From UBA922 sp964571295 (GTDB lineage: Bacteria > Patescibacteriota > Patescibacteriia > Magasanikbacterales > UBA922): a DNA stretch of 17,860 nt. The notes under the pieces were generated by a model, which was given only the letters and a program-made list of their open reading frames with translations, was not told the origin of the DNA and did no database searches. Both the position numbers and the translations under genes were made by a program. The DNA lies in assembly GCA_964571295.1 (NCBI GenBank), contig CAZNAO010000018.1:1-17860 (forward strand). The letters are read 5' to 3'. Every line of letters begins with the position of its first letter. The first letter of the stretch is position 1. Shown here piece after piece: positions 1-7,584 of the stretch.

Positions 1-212
1 ATTTGATTCTCCTTATAGAGAGGTGTTCCTGCAAAGTAAATCGAAAAATGTCCGTGATCTGCAGTAAAATTCTGTGCATTACCCGGTACGATAGATTGGT
101 CCCCGGTTTCAGTACGTTCACCTTCTTGTGGAGGTAATGTACTTCCCCACCAGATAAATCCGATAAACCCTGCGAGCAATAGTCCGATCCCGATAAGAAT
201 TTTCTTAAGCAT
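1..212 (-). CDS. Partial exported/membrane-anchored protein, function unknown (N-terminal 70 aa)
   Basis: Reading leftward from an ATG at 212, an open frame runs off the window edge after 70 codons. The first residues (MLKKILIGIGLLLAGFIGFIWWG) form a lysine-capped hydrophobic helix of about 18 residues. No lipobox cysteine or clear signal-peptidase site follows, so an N-terminal membrane anchor is the likeliest reading. The following stretch is polar and acidic (PPQEGERTETGDQS) and looks like a linker leading to an extracytoplasmic domain whose start contains HGHFSIYFAGTPLYKEN. I do not recognise the family. No Shine-Dalgarno sequence precedes the ATG, but a good promoter lies at 241-270. The gene diverges from the YibE/F gene. 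Confidence 0.75.
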   Translation of the reverse strand, partial: MLKKILIGIGLLLAGFIGFIWWGSTLPPQEGERTETGDQSIVPGNAQNFTADHGHFSIYFAGTPLYKENQ

Positions 213-240
213 AGATATCTATAAATAAATTAACATACAT

Positions 241-270
241 ACTATAGCAAAAAACATCGGACAACTGCAA
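241..270 (-). promoter_or_regulatory. Promoter for the partial gene ending at 212
   Basis: On the minus strand TTGCAG (270-265) and TATAGT (246-241) are separated by 18 bases. The -10 is preceded by TGC, giving an extended -10 (TGCTATAGT). Transcription would begin near 234 and give a leader of about 20 bases. The same extended -10 recurs before three other minus-strand genes in the window. Confidence 0.55.
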
Positions 271-280
271 AAGGCTTCTC

Positions 281-309
281 TCGAAAAAAAAACAGGACTC
301 AGTTATACT
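281..309 (+). promoter_or_regulatory. Possible promoter for the YibE/F gene
   Basis: TCGAAA (281-286) and TATACT (304-309) are 17 bases apart, 35 bases upstream of the ATG at 344. The -35 matches the consensus at four of six positions. A direct repeat GTTATAC (302-308, 312-318) makes the exact -10 uncertain. This is the weakest promoter call in the list. Confidence 0.3.
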
Positions 310-343
310 GTGTTATACATATAGCATGTAAACCTCGATATCT

Positions 344-1552
344 ATGAAAAAAATCTTGATTGTCGCAATGTTTTGTTCTCTGTTCCCTGTTCAAATTTTC
401 GCGCAACCACTCCCTGGCTCAGTCGGAGATGCAATTGCGACTGATGAATCATTCTCTTTCCCCGAACAAAATTCGTCTCCCGAGGAACCAGTCCCTGCTG
501 CCGATGAATTTTTTCGAGGAAAAGTAACAGGAGTCAAAAGTGAACATGAAGAGGCACCTTATGGATCAGAAAGCGAAGTATTGATTCAAGAATTAGAGGT
601 TACCATCACCGAAGGATCTGAAAAAAATAATAGTATCGAAGTAATCAATGAAATTCCTTTAGCCGAAAAAGAGGCAAGAGCATTTAAAGCAGGAGATAAC
701 GTAGTCGTAGGAAAGACAGAAGTGGGAGACGGGATACAATATTATGTGAGCGATGTGTACCGTCTAAATGCCTTGTGGCTGGTAAGTATCATTTTTATAG
801 TAATCACCCTCATTTTTACCCGTTTTCAAGGAATTCGGGCATTTGCGGGGTTAATTGCAAGTTTCCTCGTCATTACATGGTTTATCGTACCTCAAATTAT
901 CGACGGACATAATCCAATCATGATTAGCATGATCGGGACTGCAATCATTGCAGCAACATCCCTCTACATTGCACACGGCTTTCATGCACGGACCTCGGTT
1001 GCCCTTGTAGGCACCATGATTTCAATTTCGATTGCAGTCATTCTCTCCTACGTCTTTGTCACTGCAACACGTCTCTTTGGTTTAGGATCAGAAGAAGCCT
1101 TCTATCTTCAATTTGCCCCGGGAGCCGCGATCAATCTCCGGGGATTACTGCTTGGCGGAATTATTATCGGGGTCATGGGTATCCTTGATGATATCACGAC
1201 CGCACAAACGGCAGTTGTAGAACAAATCTATCACGCAAACCCGAAGTTGACCGCAAAAGAACTGTATCAGAGAGCCTCAATCGTCGGACGCGAACACATA
1301 TTGTCCCTGGTAAACACGCTGGTACTGGCCTACACCGGAGCCTCACTTCCACTCATTCTCATTTTCAAAATCTATGAACGCCCGGCATGGGTAACCCTCA
1401 ATAGCGAGATCATCATGGAAGAAGTAATCCGCACTCTGATCGGAAGCATTACCCTCATTATCGCAGTACCGATTACAACATTTATTGCCGCAGAATATTA
1501 CTATCGTAAAAAGCCTAAAGTTGAGGGGAAAAAACATATCCACGTGCACTAA
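344..1552 (+). CDS. YibE/F family multi-pass membrane protein
   Basis: This 402-aa protein has a Sec signal peptide or first helix (residues 1-20, ending IFAQP), an extracytoplasmic domain of about 120 residues, and about seven hydrophobic helices starting near residue 143. The order (small beta-rich domain, then helices, with the loop GILDDITTAQTA at 279-290) matches the YibE/F family. That family is widespread in Gram-positive bacteria and CPR and its biochemical role is unsettled. Residues 301-320 carry the KELYQRASIVGREHI segment also typical of the family. The C-terminus is basic and histidine-rich (KKHIHVH). It is the only plus-strand gene here. Its transcription should end at the hairpin at 1574-1602. 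No Shine-Dalgarno sequence is visible before the ATG. Confidence 0.85.
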   Translation: MKKILIVAMFCSLFPVQIFAQPLPGSVGDAIATDESFSFPEQNSSPEEPVPAADEFFRGKVTGVKSEHEEAPYGSESEVLIQELEVTITEGSEKNNSIEVINEIPLAEKEARAFKAGDNVVVGKTEVGDGIQYYVSDVYRLNALWLVSIIFIVITLIFTRFQGIRAFAGLIASFLVITWFIVPQIIDGHNPIMISMIGTAIIAATSLYIAHGFHARTSVALVGTMISISIAVILSYVFVTATRLFGLGSEEAFYLQFAPGAAINLRGLLLGGIIIGVMGILDDITTAQTAVVEQIYHANPKLTAKELYQRASIVGREHILSLVNTLVLAYTGASLPLILIFKIYERPAWVTLNSEIIMEEVIRTLIGSITLIIAVPITTFIAAEYYYRKKPKVEGKKHIHVH

Positions 1553-1573
1553 AGCTGGATTATTAGCTAAAAC

Positions 1574-1602
1574 AAAAAAACCGATGTTTAGTCGGTTTTT
1601 TT
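1574..1602. terminator. Bidirectional intrinsic terminator
   Basis: A perfect 10-bp stem (AAAAAACCGA at 1575-1584 with TCGGTTTTTT at 1592-1601) encloses a 7-base loop. It is flanked by T runs on both strands (seven T on plus at 1596-1602; seven T then GTTTT on minus). It can end yibE/F transcription from the left and the putative non-coding RNA from the right. Confidence 0.85.
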
Positions 1603-1652
1603 GGTATGTTTTCATCTCCTTCCGATATATATCAGGAGATGAGAATGTACGG

Positions 1653-1692
1653 AGGGGCGACGTACACGTGCAAAGCACGGTTGGTCGCCCCT
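1653..1692. repeat. Nested palindrome with AGGGGCGAC/GTCGCCCCT arms
   Basis: A perfect 9-bp inverted repeat (1653-1661 and 1684-1692) encloses a second perfect stem CGTGC-AAA-GCACG (1667-1679). Palindromes with GGGGCGAC/GTCGCCCC arms resemble, from memory, dispersed intergenic repeats in environmental bacterial genomes. Only one copy is present in this window, so repeat status cannot be shown here. It may simply be one hairpin of the putative RNA. Confidence 0.45.
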
Positions 1693-1990
1693 ATGGGACA
1701 AAAGAACTGGTGACGAACTCGAGAGTCCATCAAATTGACTGCTTCGTGCGAGACCAGGTGGTCTCTATAACTGTCCGGTATCATCACCGGAAGTTTTTTG
1801 GGCCGCTCGTGAGAGAAGCCCAGATAAGCGAGAAGCGAAGTCAGTGATGGTGTGTTTGGTGAAGGAAGCAAGGAGCAAGTTAGGACCGGAAGGTCAGGAA
1901 AAGCTCGCTCCAAGCTTCACCACACCGGCTATGACGCACAAGATGTATCATTGCCGATTGGGTGAAACATTTTCCAATGTCCTTGAATTC

Positions 1991-2018
1991 AATATAGCAC
2001 GCACTAATTTCCGGTCAA
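1991..2018 (-). promoter_or_regulatory. Strong promoter pointing into the hairpin-rich intergenic region
   Basis: On the minus strand TTGACC (2018-2013) and TATATT (1996-1991) are 16 bases apart. If TTTGAC is taken as the -35 the spacing is 17. The -10 is preceded by TGC. The -35 overlaps the last codons of the GNAT gene. No real coding sequence lies downstream on this strand before the terminator at 1574-1602, which suggests an RNA gene. Predicted start of transcription is near 1984. Confidence 0.55.
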
Positions 2019-2587
2019 ATAATGTTTATAAAAGAACTGTGGATAAATAAATGTTCTCTCATTTTTCGCAAGGGAACAAAACTCCGACGCATGATACATT
2101 TGGTATAGTATTTTCCATCACCTGAAATTTGTTTCTGTTGAATGTAGGTTATGGTGAAGCCTAATTTCTGATACATATGTAGCGCGGATTTCTGCATACT
2201 GTTTACGGTAAGCTCGATCTCTGTTGCACCCCGTTCTTCGAGACGGCTGAGTATCTGCATCATGAGTGCAGTACCTACCCCCTTCCCGCGATATCCGGAA
2301 GACACATACACCGAATGTATCTTCCACACACCTCCTTCTTTTTTTACACCCGCCATTCCGATCAATTCGTGTACATGCTTTGCAATATAAAAAAATTCAT
2401 CCGGATTGTATCGGGATGAATTAATGATTTTTTCTTTCCAATAACTCTCAGTGAAGAGTAATTCTTCTTCAAATGAATTCTTAAAAGCTTGAGGCTCATT
2501 TTTGAGGGCGTGAAGCCGTAGAGTTCGAACCTCTTTCCATTCATGTACTCCCGGTAGTGTAATACTGATAGCAGGTATAGAACACAA
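2015..2587 (-). CDS. GNAT family N-acetyltransferase
   Basis: This 190-aa protein is a typical single-domain GNAT enzyme, which transfers an acetyl group from acetyl-CoA to an amine. The acetyl-CoA pyrophosphate loop is clear in VSSGYRGKGVGTAL (residues 95-108), following the strand WKIHSVYV. The C-terminal motif ALHMYQKLGF (135-144) is also typical. The substrate cannot be told from sequence; small-molecule or ribosomal-protein targets are both possible. A tail of about 20 basic and hydrophobic residues follows the fold. No ATG lies near the N-terminus. The TTG at 2587 is the best start because the fold begins right after it and a promoter (TATAAT at 2613-2608) sits just upstream. The stop is TGA. 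Confidence 0.85.
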   Translation of the reverse strand: MCSIPAISITLPGVHEWKEVRTLRLHALKNEPQAFKNSFEEELLFTESYWKEKIINSSRYNPDEFFYIAKHVHELIGMAGVKKEGGVWKIHSVYVSSGYRGKGVGTALMMQILSRLEERGATEIELTVNSMQKSALHMYQKLGFTITYIQQKQISGDGKYYTKCIMRRSFVPLRKMREHLFIHSSFINII

Positions 2588-2607
2588 TGTTATATGTACC
2601 AGAGAAC

Positions 2608-2637
2608 ATTATAGCATGGAAGTTACTTTTGCAGCAA
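2608..2637 (-). promoter_or_regulatory. Promoter for the GNAT gene, inside the end of the transketolase gene
   Basis: TTGCTG (2637-2632) and a perfect TATAAT (2613-2608) are 18 bases apart on the minus strand, with TGC directly before the -10. The -10 overlaps the transketolase stop codon. Transcription starting near 2601 would give a leader of about 15 bases before the TTG start. Confidence 0.5.
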
Positions 2638-4492
2638 TACTAGCCGCATCAATCCCTGCAGCCCGATATAATTCTTCCGCGGTTCCTGACAGCTGATACT
2701 CAGTGACACCAAGCATTTCATAGGTTTCAACCTGAATTTTCCGCATAGTGAGTTCTCGCGCAAGCATGCCCCCAAGACCGGAATACGGGTTATGATCTTC
2801 AACTGTAAGCACTTTTTTTGTTTTCTTCACTGAATCGAATAATGTATCATCAAACACCTTGATCGAGCTTACAATTACGATCTCTGCCGAAATTCCCGAG
2901 GTCTTGAGCGCTTCCCATGCACGAAACGCTTCAATGACGCACCCGCCCGAGGCAACAATCGTCACCTGCGTTCCGACACGAAGTACGTCGGTACGTCCGT
3001 AATAATACGCGTATTTCGCGTCAAAAAATGGTTTGCCGTTATCATGTACCAAAACCGGTAGTTTATGCCTCCCCATACGAAGATAAACATTTCCTGCACG
3101 AGATGCGACAAATCGGATCAGCCGGTCACAATGATTCGGATCAGCCGGTTCAAGCTGCATCGTATTGAAAAATCCGACAATCGAAGCCGAATCATCAATG
3201 GCCTGGTGCGTAGGTCCATCTTCCCCGACAGACAATCCACAATGGGTCGCGACCATTTTGACATTGGTCTCGTTGATATCGTTCACCCGGGCCTGATCTT
3301 TGGCACGGCTCGTCATGAATGCCCCAAAAGTCGAACAAAACGGTAAAAATCCTGCAATTTCAAGCCCTGCCGCGACCGAAACCATGCACTGCTCCGCAAC
3401 GCCGCACTCGATATGGCGTGAAGGGAACTTTTTTTGGATTCCGTCAGTTTTTACCGACCCTGCCAAGTCAGCGGTAAGTGCAATCACCTGTTTGTTGAGG
3501 GTCGCCAAATCAACCAGTGCAGTGCCATATGCGCTCCTGCAATCAGTCAGAATGCCTCCGCTGTATACTCTCGGCTTCCCTGCTCTGATCGCAGTCTTAC
3601 TCCCGACATGCGCCGGTTTAAAAACCGGAGGTATAATGTTGACTTTCTTTCTAAAATCTTTCAAAATCTTTTCGTCGTCCGCACTCAACCGCAACTGTTC
3701 CAATGCACCGGAAACTTGCTCGTGTGTCGGTGCTTTCCCATGCCAAGTAGCCTTATATTGACGACCTTCCGCCTCCATAAAATCAACTCCTTTGCCCATA
3801 ATAGTCTCGGCACAAATAAACGTAGGATATCCGTTCTTTTTTTTCGCAAGTTCAAGCGCTTCAAAAATATCGTCATAATTATGGCCATCAATTTCAAGCA
3901 CATTCCAGCCTCCTGCTTTGAAAATTTCATGAGGACGATACGGCATAATCGTCGCAGTCCCGTCAGACAATTGCACCTGATTATAGTCCATCGCAACAAC
4001 GAGATTGTCGAGTCCGAATTTATATGCAAAATTCATTGCTTCGTAAATCTGCCCCTCGTTCCCTTCTCCGTCACCGATAAGCGCATACACGGTCCGCTTA
4101 TCCTTCTTGAGCTTGTACCCGAGTGCCGTACCACACGCGACAGATAGTCCAATTCCAAGCGGACCGGTACCATACCATACACCAGGTACCTGACGTGTCA
4201 CATGACCCTCAAATTTGGAACCAAACTTTCTAAATCCCTGAATAGCCTCTTCTTTTGATACCCACCCCATTTCAGCTAATACTGAATATATAGCTGGAGA
4301 AATATGTCCGTTTGAAATAAAAACCGGTTCTCCGGTTTTTGCAATCACCGAAGTATAGAGTGTTGAGAGATAGTCAATTGACGAAAGCGACCCGCCAGGG
4401 TGTCCTGATCCGGCACTTGCCGTCATTTCAAGAATGGTTGCTCTGCACGCTTGGGCAAAAATTTGAGCAAGTTGTTTATTGTCGACCTGCAT
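2609..4492 (-). CDS. tkt: Transketolase
   Basis: Transketolase is a ThDP- and Mg-dependent enzyme that moves two-carbon ketol units between sugar phosphates in the non-oxidative pentose phosphate pathway. The 627-aa chain contains all three domains in one polypeptide, near the usual 620-670. Visible features are the substrate-side SAGSGHPGGS (26-35), the ThDP/metal motif GDGEGNEGQ (140-148) followed by N at 171, the catalytic glutamate in CGVAEQ (E367), the substrate-binding GEDGPTHQ (423-430), and a C-terminal domain ending with EDHNPYSGLGG. In many bacteria with small genomes the enzyme is split into two subunits, but here it is not. The GNAT gene follows 22 bases downstream. A separate promoter (4533-4561) lies upstream, so it need not depend on the ALDH gene. 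Confidence 0.95.
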   Translation of the reverse strand: MQVDNKQLAQIFAQACRATILEMTASAGSGHPGGSLSSIDYLSTLYTSVIAKTGEPVFISNGHISPAIYSVLAEMGWVSKEEAIQGFRKFGSKFEGHVTRQVPGVWYGTGPLGIGLSVACGTALGYKLKKDKRTVYALIGDGEGNEGQIYEAMNFAYKFGLDNLVVAMDYNQVQLSDGTATIMPYRPHEIFKAGGWNVLEIDGHNYDDIFEALELAKKKNGYPTFICAETIMGKGVDFMEAEGRQYKATWHGKAPTHEQVSGALEQLRLSADDEKILKDFRKKVNIIPPVFKPAHVGSKTAIRAGKPRVYSGGILTDCRSAYGTALVDLATLNKQVIALTADLAGSVKTDGIQKKFPSRHIECGVAEQCMVSVAAGLEIAGFLPFCSTFGAFMTSRAKDQARVNDINETNVKMVATHCGLSVGEDGPTHQAIDDSASIVGFFNTMQLEPADPNHCDRLIRFVASRAGNVYLRMGRHKLPVLVHDNGKPFFDAKYAYYYGRTDVLRVGTQVTIVASGGCVIEAFRAWEALKTSGISAEIVIVSSIKVFDDTLFDSVKKTKKVLTVEDHNPYSGLGGMLARELTMRKIQVETYEMLGVTEYQLSGTAEELYRAAGIDAASIAAKVTSML

Positions 4493-4505
4493 AATTCAAA
4501 ATAAA

Positions 4506-4529
4506 ATACGGAGTTTGTACAATCCGTAT
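4506..4529 (-). terminator. Probable terminator of the ALS-like/ALDH operon
   Basis: A 7-bp stem ATACGGA/TCCGTAT (4506-4512 and 4523-4529) with a 10-base loop is followed, in minus-strand direction, by TTTATTTTG. It lies right after the tkt promoter, so a transcript starting near 4526 would carry only part of the hairpin. It therefore seems to end read-through from upstream rather than act in the tkt leader. Confidence 0.5.
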
Positions 4530-4532
4530 GCT

Positions 4533-4561
4533 ATTATAGCAAAAAAATTATTGAATCCAAA
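4533..4561 (-). promoter_or_regulatory. Promoter for transketolase
   Basis: TTTGGA (4561-4556) and a perfect TATAAT (4538-4533) are 17 bases apart on the minus strand. TGC precedes the -10, giving TGCTATAAT. It overlaps the final codons of the ALDH gene. Confidence 0.5.
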
Positions 4562-5912
4562 CTGTTTTTACATTTACAAATTCCCGAAGCCCGAAATATG
4601 AAAGTTCACGCCCATATCCCGATCGCTTGACACCACCGAACGGAAGTCGTGGATCTGATTTTACCATTCCGTTTACAAACACGGCCCCCGCTTCGATCTG
4701 AGGTACGATGCGCGTGATTTGTTCAGTATCACCCGACCACAAGGAGGAACCGAGACCGAACACCGTATCATTGGCAACACGGACCGCTTCAGCTTCGTCC
4801 GCAACTTTGATAACTGACGCGACAGGTCCAAAAATTTCCTCATCATACGCGGGCATTCCTGGCGCTACATTGGTAAGAATAGTTGGAGCATAAAAATATC
4901 CCTCACGTGCGATACGAGCACCTCCCACAACTGCATTTGCTCCTTTTTCAATCGAATCCAGAACCTGCTTTTCAATATCTTCCAGACTTGATTTTGAGGC
5001 AACTGGACCAATTTTTGTATCTTCTTTTGCAGGATCCCCGGGGACATACGTTTTGAACTCAGCCACGAATTTTTCCAAGAACCGATCATACACCGATTCC
5101 TCGACGATAAATCGCTTTGCCGCAATACAGCTCTGCCCGCAATTTTGCAATCGCGCATGTGCTCCAACTGTTGCAGCTTTTTCTATATCCGCGCTTGCGA
5201 GCACAATGAATGCATCGCTCCCTCCAAGTTCCAATACAGACGGCTTTATCTCATCTCCCGCAATACTCGCGACCGTTCTCCCAGCACTCTCGCTCCCGGT
5301 AAGAGTCACTGCTTTTACCCTGCTATCACGAATAATTTGTTCAGTGCGACGTCCGCTCACAAATAAATTTTGAAATATTCCTTTCTCATACCCGCATTCA
5401 AGAAAAATATCCTCCAGCGCTTGCGCAGAGCGCGGCACATTTGACGCATGCTTCAGTAACCCCACATTCCCAGCAATGAGTGCTGGGGCTGCAAAACGAA
5501 GCACTTGCCAGAAAGGAAAATTCCATGGCATGACTGCAAACACGATTCCAAGTGGCTCAAGTGTGACATAACTTTCGCGCGCATCAGAAGCGACTAATTC
5601 TGGCTTCAGCATTTCAACTGCATGATCAGCGTAATACTCGCATACCCATGCACTTTTTTCAATTTCAGCGATTGATGCGGCAAGTGGTCGACCAATTTCC
5701 TCGGTGATTAATTTTCCATATGTTTCCTTGTTTTCTCGTAAACGTATCGCAACAACACGAAGCATTTCCGATCGTTTTTCAATTGACTTCGTTTTATATA
5801 CTGCAAAAGCAGCCTGCGCGGTCGCAATCTTTTCTTGTATTTGTTCGTCGGTCAATTCCTCGAATGTTTGTATATTCTGACCAGTCGCTGGATTGTGGGA
5901 GATGATCGGCAT
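4548..5912 (-). CDS. NAD(P)-dependent aldehyde dehydrogenase, succinate-semialdehyde dehydrogenase type
   Basis: This 454-aa member of the ALDH superfamily oxidises an aldehyde to the acid with NAD(P). Length and motifs match the short succinate-semialdehyde dehydrogenases (Sad/GabD1 type) rather than the 480-500-aa GabD type. Key residues are N131 in MPWNFP, general base E228 in LELGGSDAF, nucleophile C262 in NCGQSCIAAKRF, and EIFGP (359-363) for cofactor binding. The ATG at 5912 is chosen because the fold begins directly after it (MPIISHNPATGQ). The in-frame extension to 6038 would overlap the upstream gene and does not resemble the family. It follows the ALS-like gene after 28 bases, so they are very probably co-transcribed. 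The pairing suggests it oxidises the aldehyde made by that enzyme. Substrate identity is inferred. Confidence 0.9.
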   Translation of the reverse strand: MPIISHNPATGQNIQTFEELTDEQIQEKIATAQAAFAVYKTKSIEKRSEMLRVVAIRLRENKETYGKLITEEIGRPLAASIAEIEKSAWVCEYYADHAVEMLKPELVASDARESYVTLEPLGIVFAVMPWNFPFWQVLRFAAPALIAGNVGLLKHASNVPRSAQALEDIFLECGYEKGIFQNLFVSGRRTEQIIRDSRVKAVTLTGSESAGRTVASIAGDEIKPSVLELGGSDAFIVLASADIEKAATVGAHARLQNCGQSCIAAKRFIVEESVYDRFLEKFVAEFKTYVPGDPAKEDTKIGPVASKSSLEDIEKQVLDSIEKGANAVVGGARIAREGYFYAPTILTNVAPGMPAYDEEIFGPVASVIKVADEAEAVRVANDTVFGLGSSLWSGDTEQITRIVPQIEAGAVFVNGMVKSDPRLPFGGVKRSGYGRELSYFGLREFVNVKTVWIQ

Positions 5913-5940
5913 ACTGAATACGTTCGAAATAAGATAAAAT

Positions 5941-7575
5941 TCAAACAGGACATGATTTATCCTGTAATTCTTTCGTAAATACCCGATAATTTTCAGAATA
6001 ATCAACTGGAACTTCAATGACGTGTACACCCTTCTCACGAAAAACCCTTCGAAGCAATGTCTGAAACGTTTCAGTCTCGCTCACACGATACCCCCGCGCC
6101 CCATAGCTCTCTGCATATTTCACAAAATCTGGATTACTGAAGCTCAAACCGAAATCAGGCATGTTCTGGCTTTCCTGTTTCCATTTGATCATACCATATC
6201 CATTATCATTCAATATAACAATGATAAGATCAAGCTTCAAGCGAATCGCGGTTTCAAGTTCCTGGGAATTCATCATAAAACCTCCGTCCCCTGCGACCAC
6301 CACCACTTTTTTATCAGGATCAATCAATTGTGCAGCTATCCCACCGGGTAAACCTGCTCCCATGGTTGCAAGCGCATTATCGAGAAGTATGGTGTTCCGC
6401 TCATAAGCCTTGAAATAGCGTGCGAACCAGAGTTTGTACATTCCATTATCAAGAGAGACAATGCCATCCCGTGGGAGAGCCTGACGAATGTCCCGCACGA
6501 CCTGCTGAGGCTTCACAGGAAAAGAACCTGATACTGATTCGTCTAATTTTTCTTCAATAAAGGATTTGATTTTAAGCGCGTACGAATTATCCCAATTCAA
6601 GGGTGTAATCTTCTCAGTGATTTGCCAGAGTGCGTTACCAATGTCCCCGATCACCTCCCATTGAGGGAAATAGACGGTATCAATGTGCGCAGGGCAAAAA
6701 TTAACATGAATTACCTGCTGAGTGTCGGTCATAAAAAAGGGTGGCTTTTCAATCACATCATGCCCGACATTGATAATCAGATCAGCACGGTCGACAGCAC
6801 AGTGTAGGTAGTCATTTGCTGAGAGTGCCGCGCATCCGATATACAACGGATGTGATTCATCGATGACTCCTTTTCCCATTTGTGTTGTAAAAAACGGAAT
6901 CCTGGTTTTCTCGACAAAGCGCAACAACGACTTACTGACTAATTTTCTATTTGCCCCTGCACCAACGAGAATAAGCGGATGTTTTGCTTTTTCAATCATT
7001 TCCACTGCCCGCGCAATGGCTTTGTCCTCTGCTGCAGGACGGCGTACTGGAATATTCTCGAAAAATACCGGATTTTCAATGGTTTCTGCCGCAATGTCTT
7101 CCGGCAATTCGAGATGTACCGCGCCCGGGCGTTCATCAGTCGCAATTCTGAAAGCTTCTCGTACCAGTGCTGGAATGGTTTGTGCGTGTACGATCTGCTT
7201 CGTAAATTTGGTAAGCGGACGCATCATCTGGACCGTGTCGATAATTTGGAATGCTCCCTGCTTGCTTTTCTTAATCGGTTTCTGACCCGTAATCATGAGT
7301 ATCGGCATGCCACCAAGTTGTGCGAACGCAGCCGAGGTAACAAAATTGGTAGCTCCCGGACCAAGTGTTGAAAGGCAGACCCCAACCTTTCCAGTCAATC
7401 TTCCATAGGTTGCAGCCATAAATCCGGCACTTTGTTCATGCCGGGTTACAATGAGTTTGATCGACGAGAGTCTGAGCGAATCAAGAAAATCCAAATTCTC
7501 TTCACCCGGGATTCCGAAGATATATTCCACCCCCTCACGTTCAAGCGATTGTACGAGCAGGTCCGAAGCTTTCAT
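5941..7575 (-). CDS. Acetolactate synthase-like ThDP enzyme; possible 2-oxoacid (2-oxoglutarate) decarboxylase
   Basis: This 544-aa protein has the three-domain fold of ThDP-dependent 2-oxoacid enzymes. Visible motifs are the catalytic glutamate in TRHEQSAG (E47), LGPGATNF (71-78), a central domain with VGAGAN (204-209), and the ThDP/Mg motif GDGGFMMN (429-436) with NDNGYG (456-461). Automatic annotation would call it the acetolactate synthase large subunit. No small regulatory subunit or other branched-chain amino acid gene is nearby. Instead a succinate-semialdehyde-type ALDH follows. In Synechococcus PCC 7002 an ilvB-like gene next to such an ALDH encodes 2-oxoglutarate decarboxylase. The N-terminus (GVEYIFGIPGEENLD) looks similar, from memory, to that group. 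A decarboxylase role is therefore plausible but unproven. A long AT-rich inverted repeat lies in its leader. Confidence 0.88.
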   Translation of the reverse strand: MKASDLLVQSLEREGVEYIFGIPGEENLDFLDSLRLSSIKLIVTRHEQSAGFMAATYGRLTGKVGVCLSTLGPGATNFVTSAAFAQLGGMPILMITGQKPIKKSKQGAFQIIDTVQMMRPLTKFTKQIVHAQTIPALVREAFRIATDERPGAVHLELPEDIAAETIENPVFFENIPVRRPAAEDKAIARAVEMIEKAKHPLILVGAGANRKLVSKSLLRFVEKTRIPFFTTQMGKGVIDESHPLYIGCAALSANDYLHCAVDRADLIINVGHDVIEKPPFFMTDTQQVIHVNFCPAHIDTVYFPQWEVIGDIGNALWQITEKITPLNWDNSYALKIKSFIEEKLDESVSGSFPVKPQQVVRDIRQALPRDGIVSLDNGMYKLWFARYFKAYERNTILLDNALATMGAGLPGGIAAQLIDPDKKVVVVAGDGGFMMNSQELETAIRLKLDLIIVILNDNGYGMIKWKQESQNMPDFGLSFSNPDFVKYAESYGARGYRVSETETFQTLLRRVFREKGVHVIEVPVDYSENYRVFTKELQDKSCPV

Positions 7576-7584
7576 ACATTAAAG

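Larger units (their letters stand above)
1574..1984 (-). ncRNA. Putative structured non-coding RNA of about 410 nt, class unknown
   Basis: No plausible protein is encoded between 1553 and 2014, yet nearly every part of 1612-1980 is in a complementary pair. Stems in minus-strand RNA order are: 1976-1980/1967-1971 (capped by GGAA, a GNRA tetraloop on this strand); 1948-1956/1926-1934 (one mismatch); a long arm 1915-1926/1849-1864 with inner stems 1907-1911/1872-1876 and 1892-1895/1884-1887; a multi-branch 1836-1845/1738-1746 enclosing 1760-1765/1750-1755 and 1786-1790/1775-1779; 1684-1692/1653-1661 with inner 1675-1679/1667-1671; and 1634-1642/1612-1620. A consensus-like promoter (1991-2018) precedes them and an intrinsic terminator follows. 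The strand is chosen from the promoter, the GNRA loop and G·U pairs extending the first stem. I looked for the conserved cores of RNase P RNA, tmRNA, SRP RNA and 6S RNA and did not find them. A structured repeat element remains possible. Confidence 0.5.

Noticed and set aside
1881..1900. Resemblance to the SRP RNA tip (CCGGAAGG on the plus strand)
   Set aside because: The flanking bases required for helix 8 (TCAGG before and AGCAG after) are missing, and the promoter evidence points to the opposite strand.
1632..1913. Open frames in the hairpin-rich region (1485-1847 plus, 1632-1913 minus, 1844-2050 plus)
   Set aside because: Their translations show no domain, membrane or signal pattern, and they lie across perfect hairpins. 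The yibE/F gene and its terminator also overlap the first one.
1574..1984. RNase P RNA or tmRNA, suggested by the length of about 400 nt
   Set aside because: No GGAAAGUCC-type P4 core, no ACAGAA segment, no tRNA-like end and no tag reading frame could be found by eye. A covariance search would settle this.
2015..2017. TGA read as glycine (code 25)
   Set aside because: The GNAT gene ends naturally in TGA after a complete fold, and read-through would extend into the promoter and hairpin region.
3434..4147. 237-aa open frame on the plus strand opposite transketolase
   Set aside because: It is a shadow of the well-supported tkt reading frame and its product is arginine- and cysteine-rich without any recognisable pattern.
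5913..6038. N-terminal extension of the ALDH to 6038
   Set aside because: It overlaps the ALS-like gene and does not resemble the family; the ATG at 5912 gives the expected N-terminus and length.
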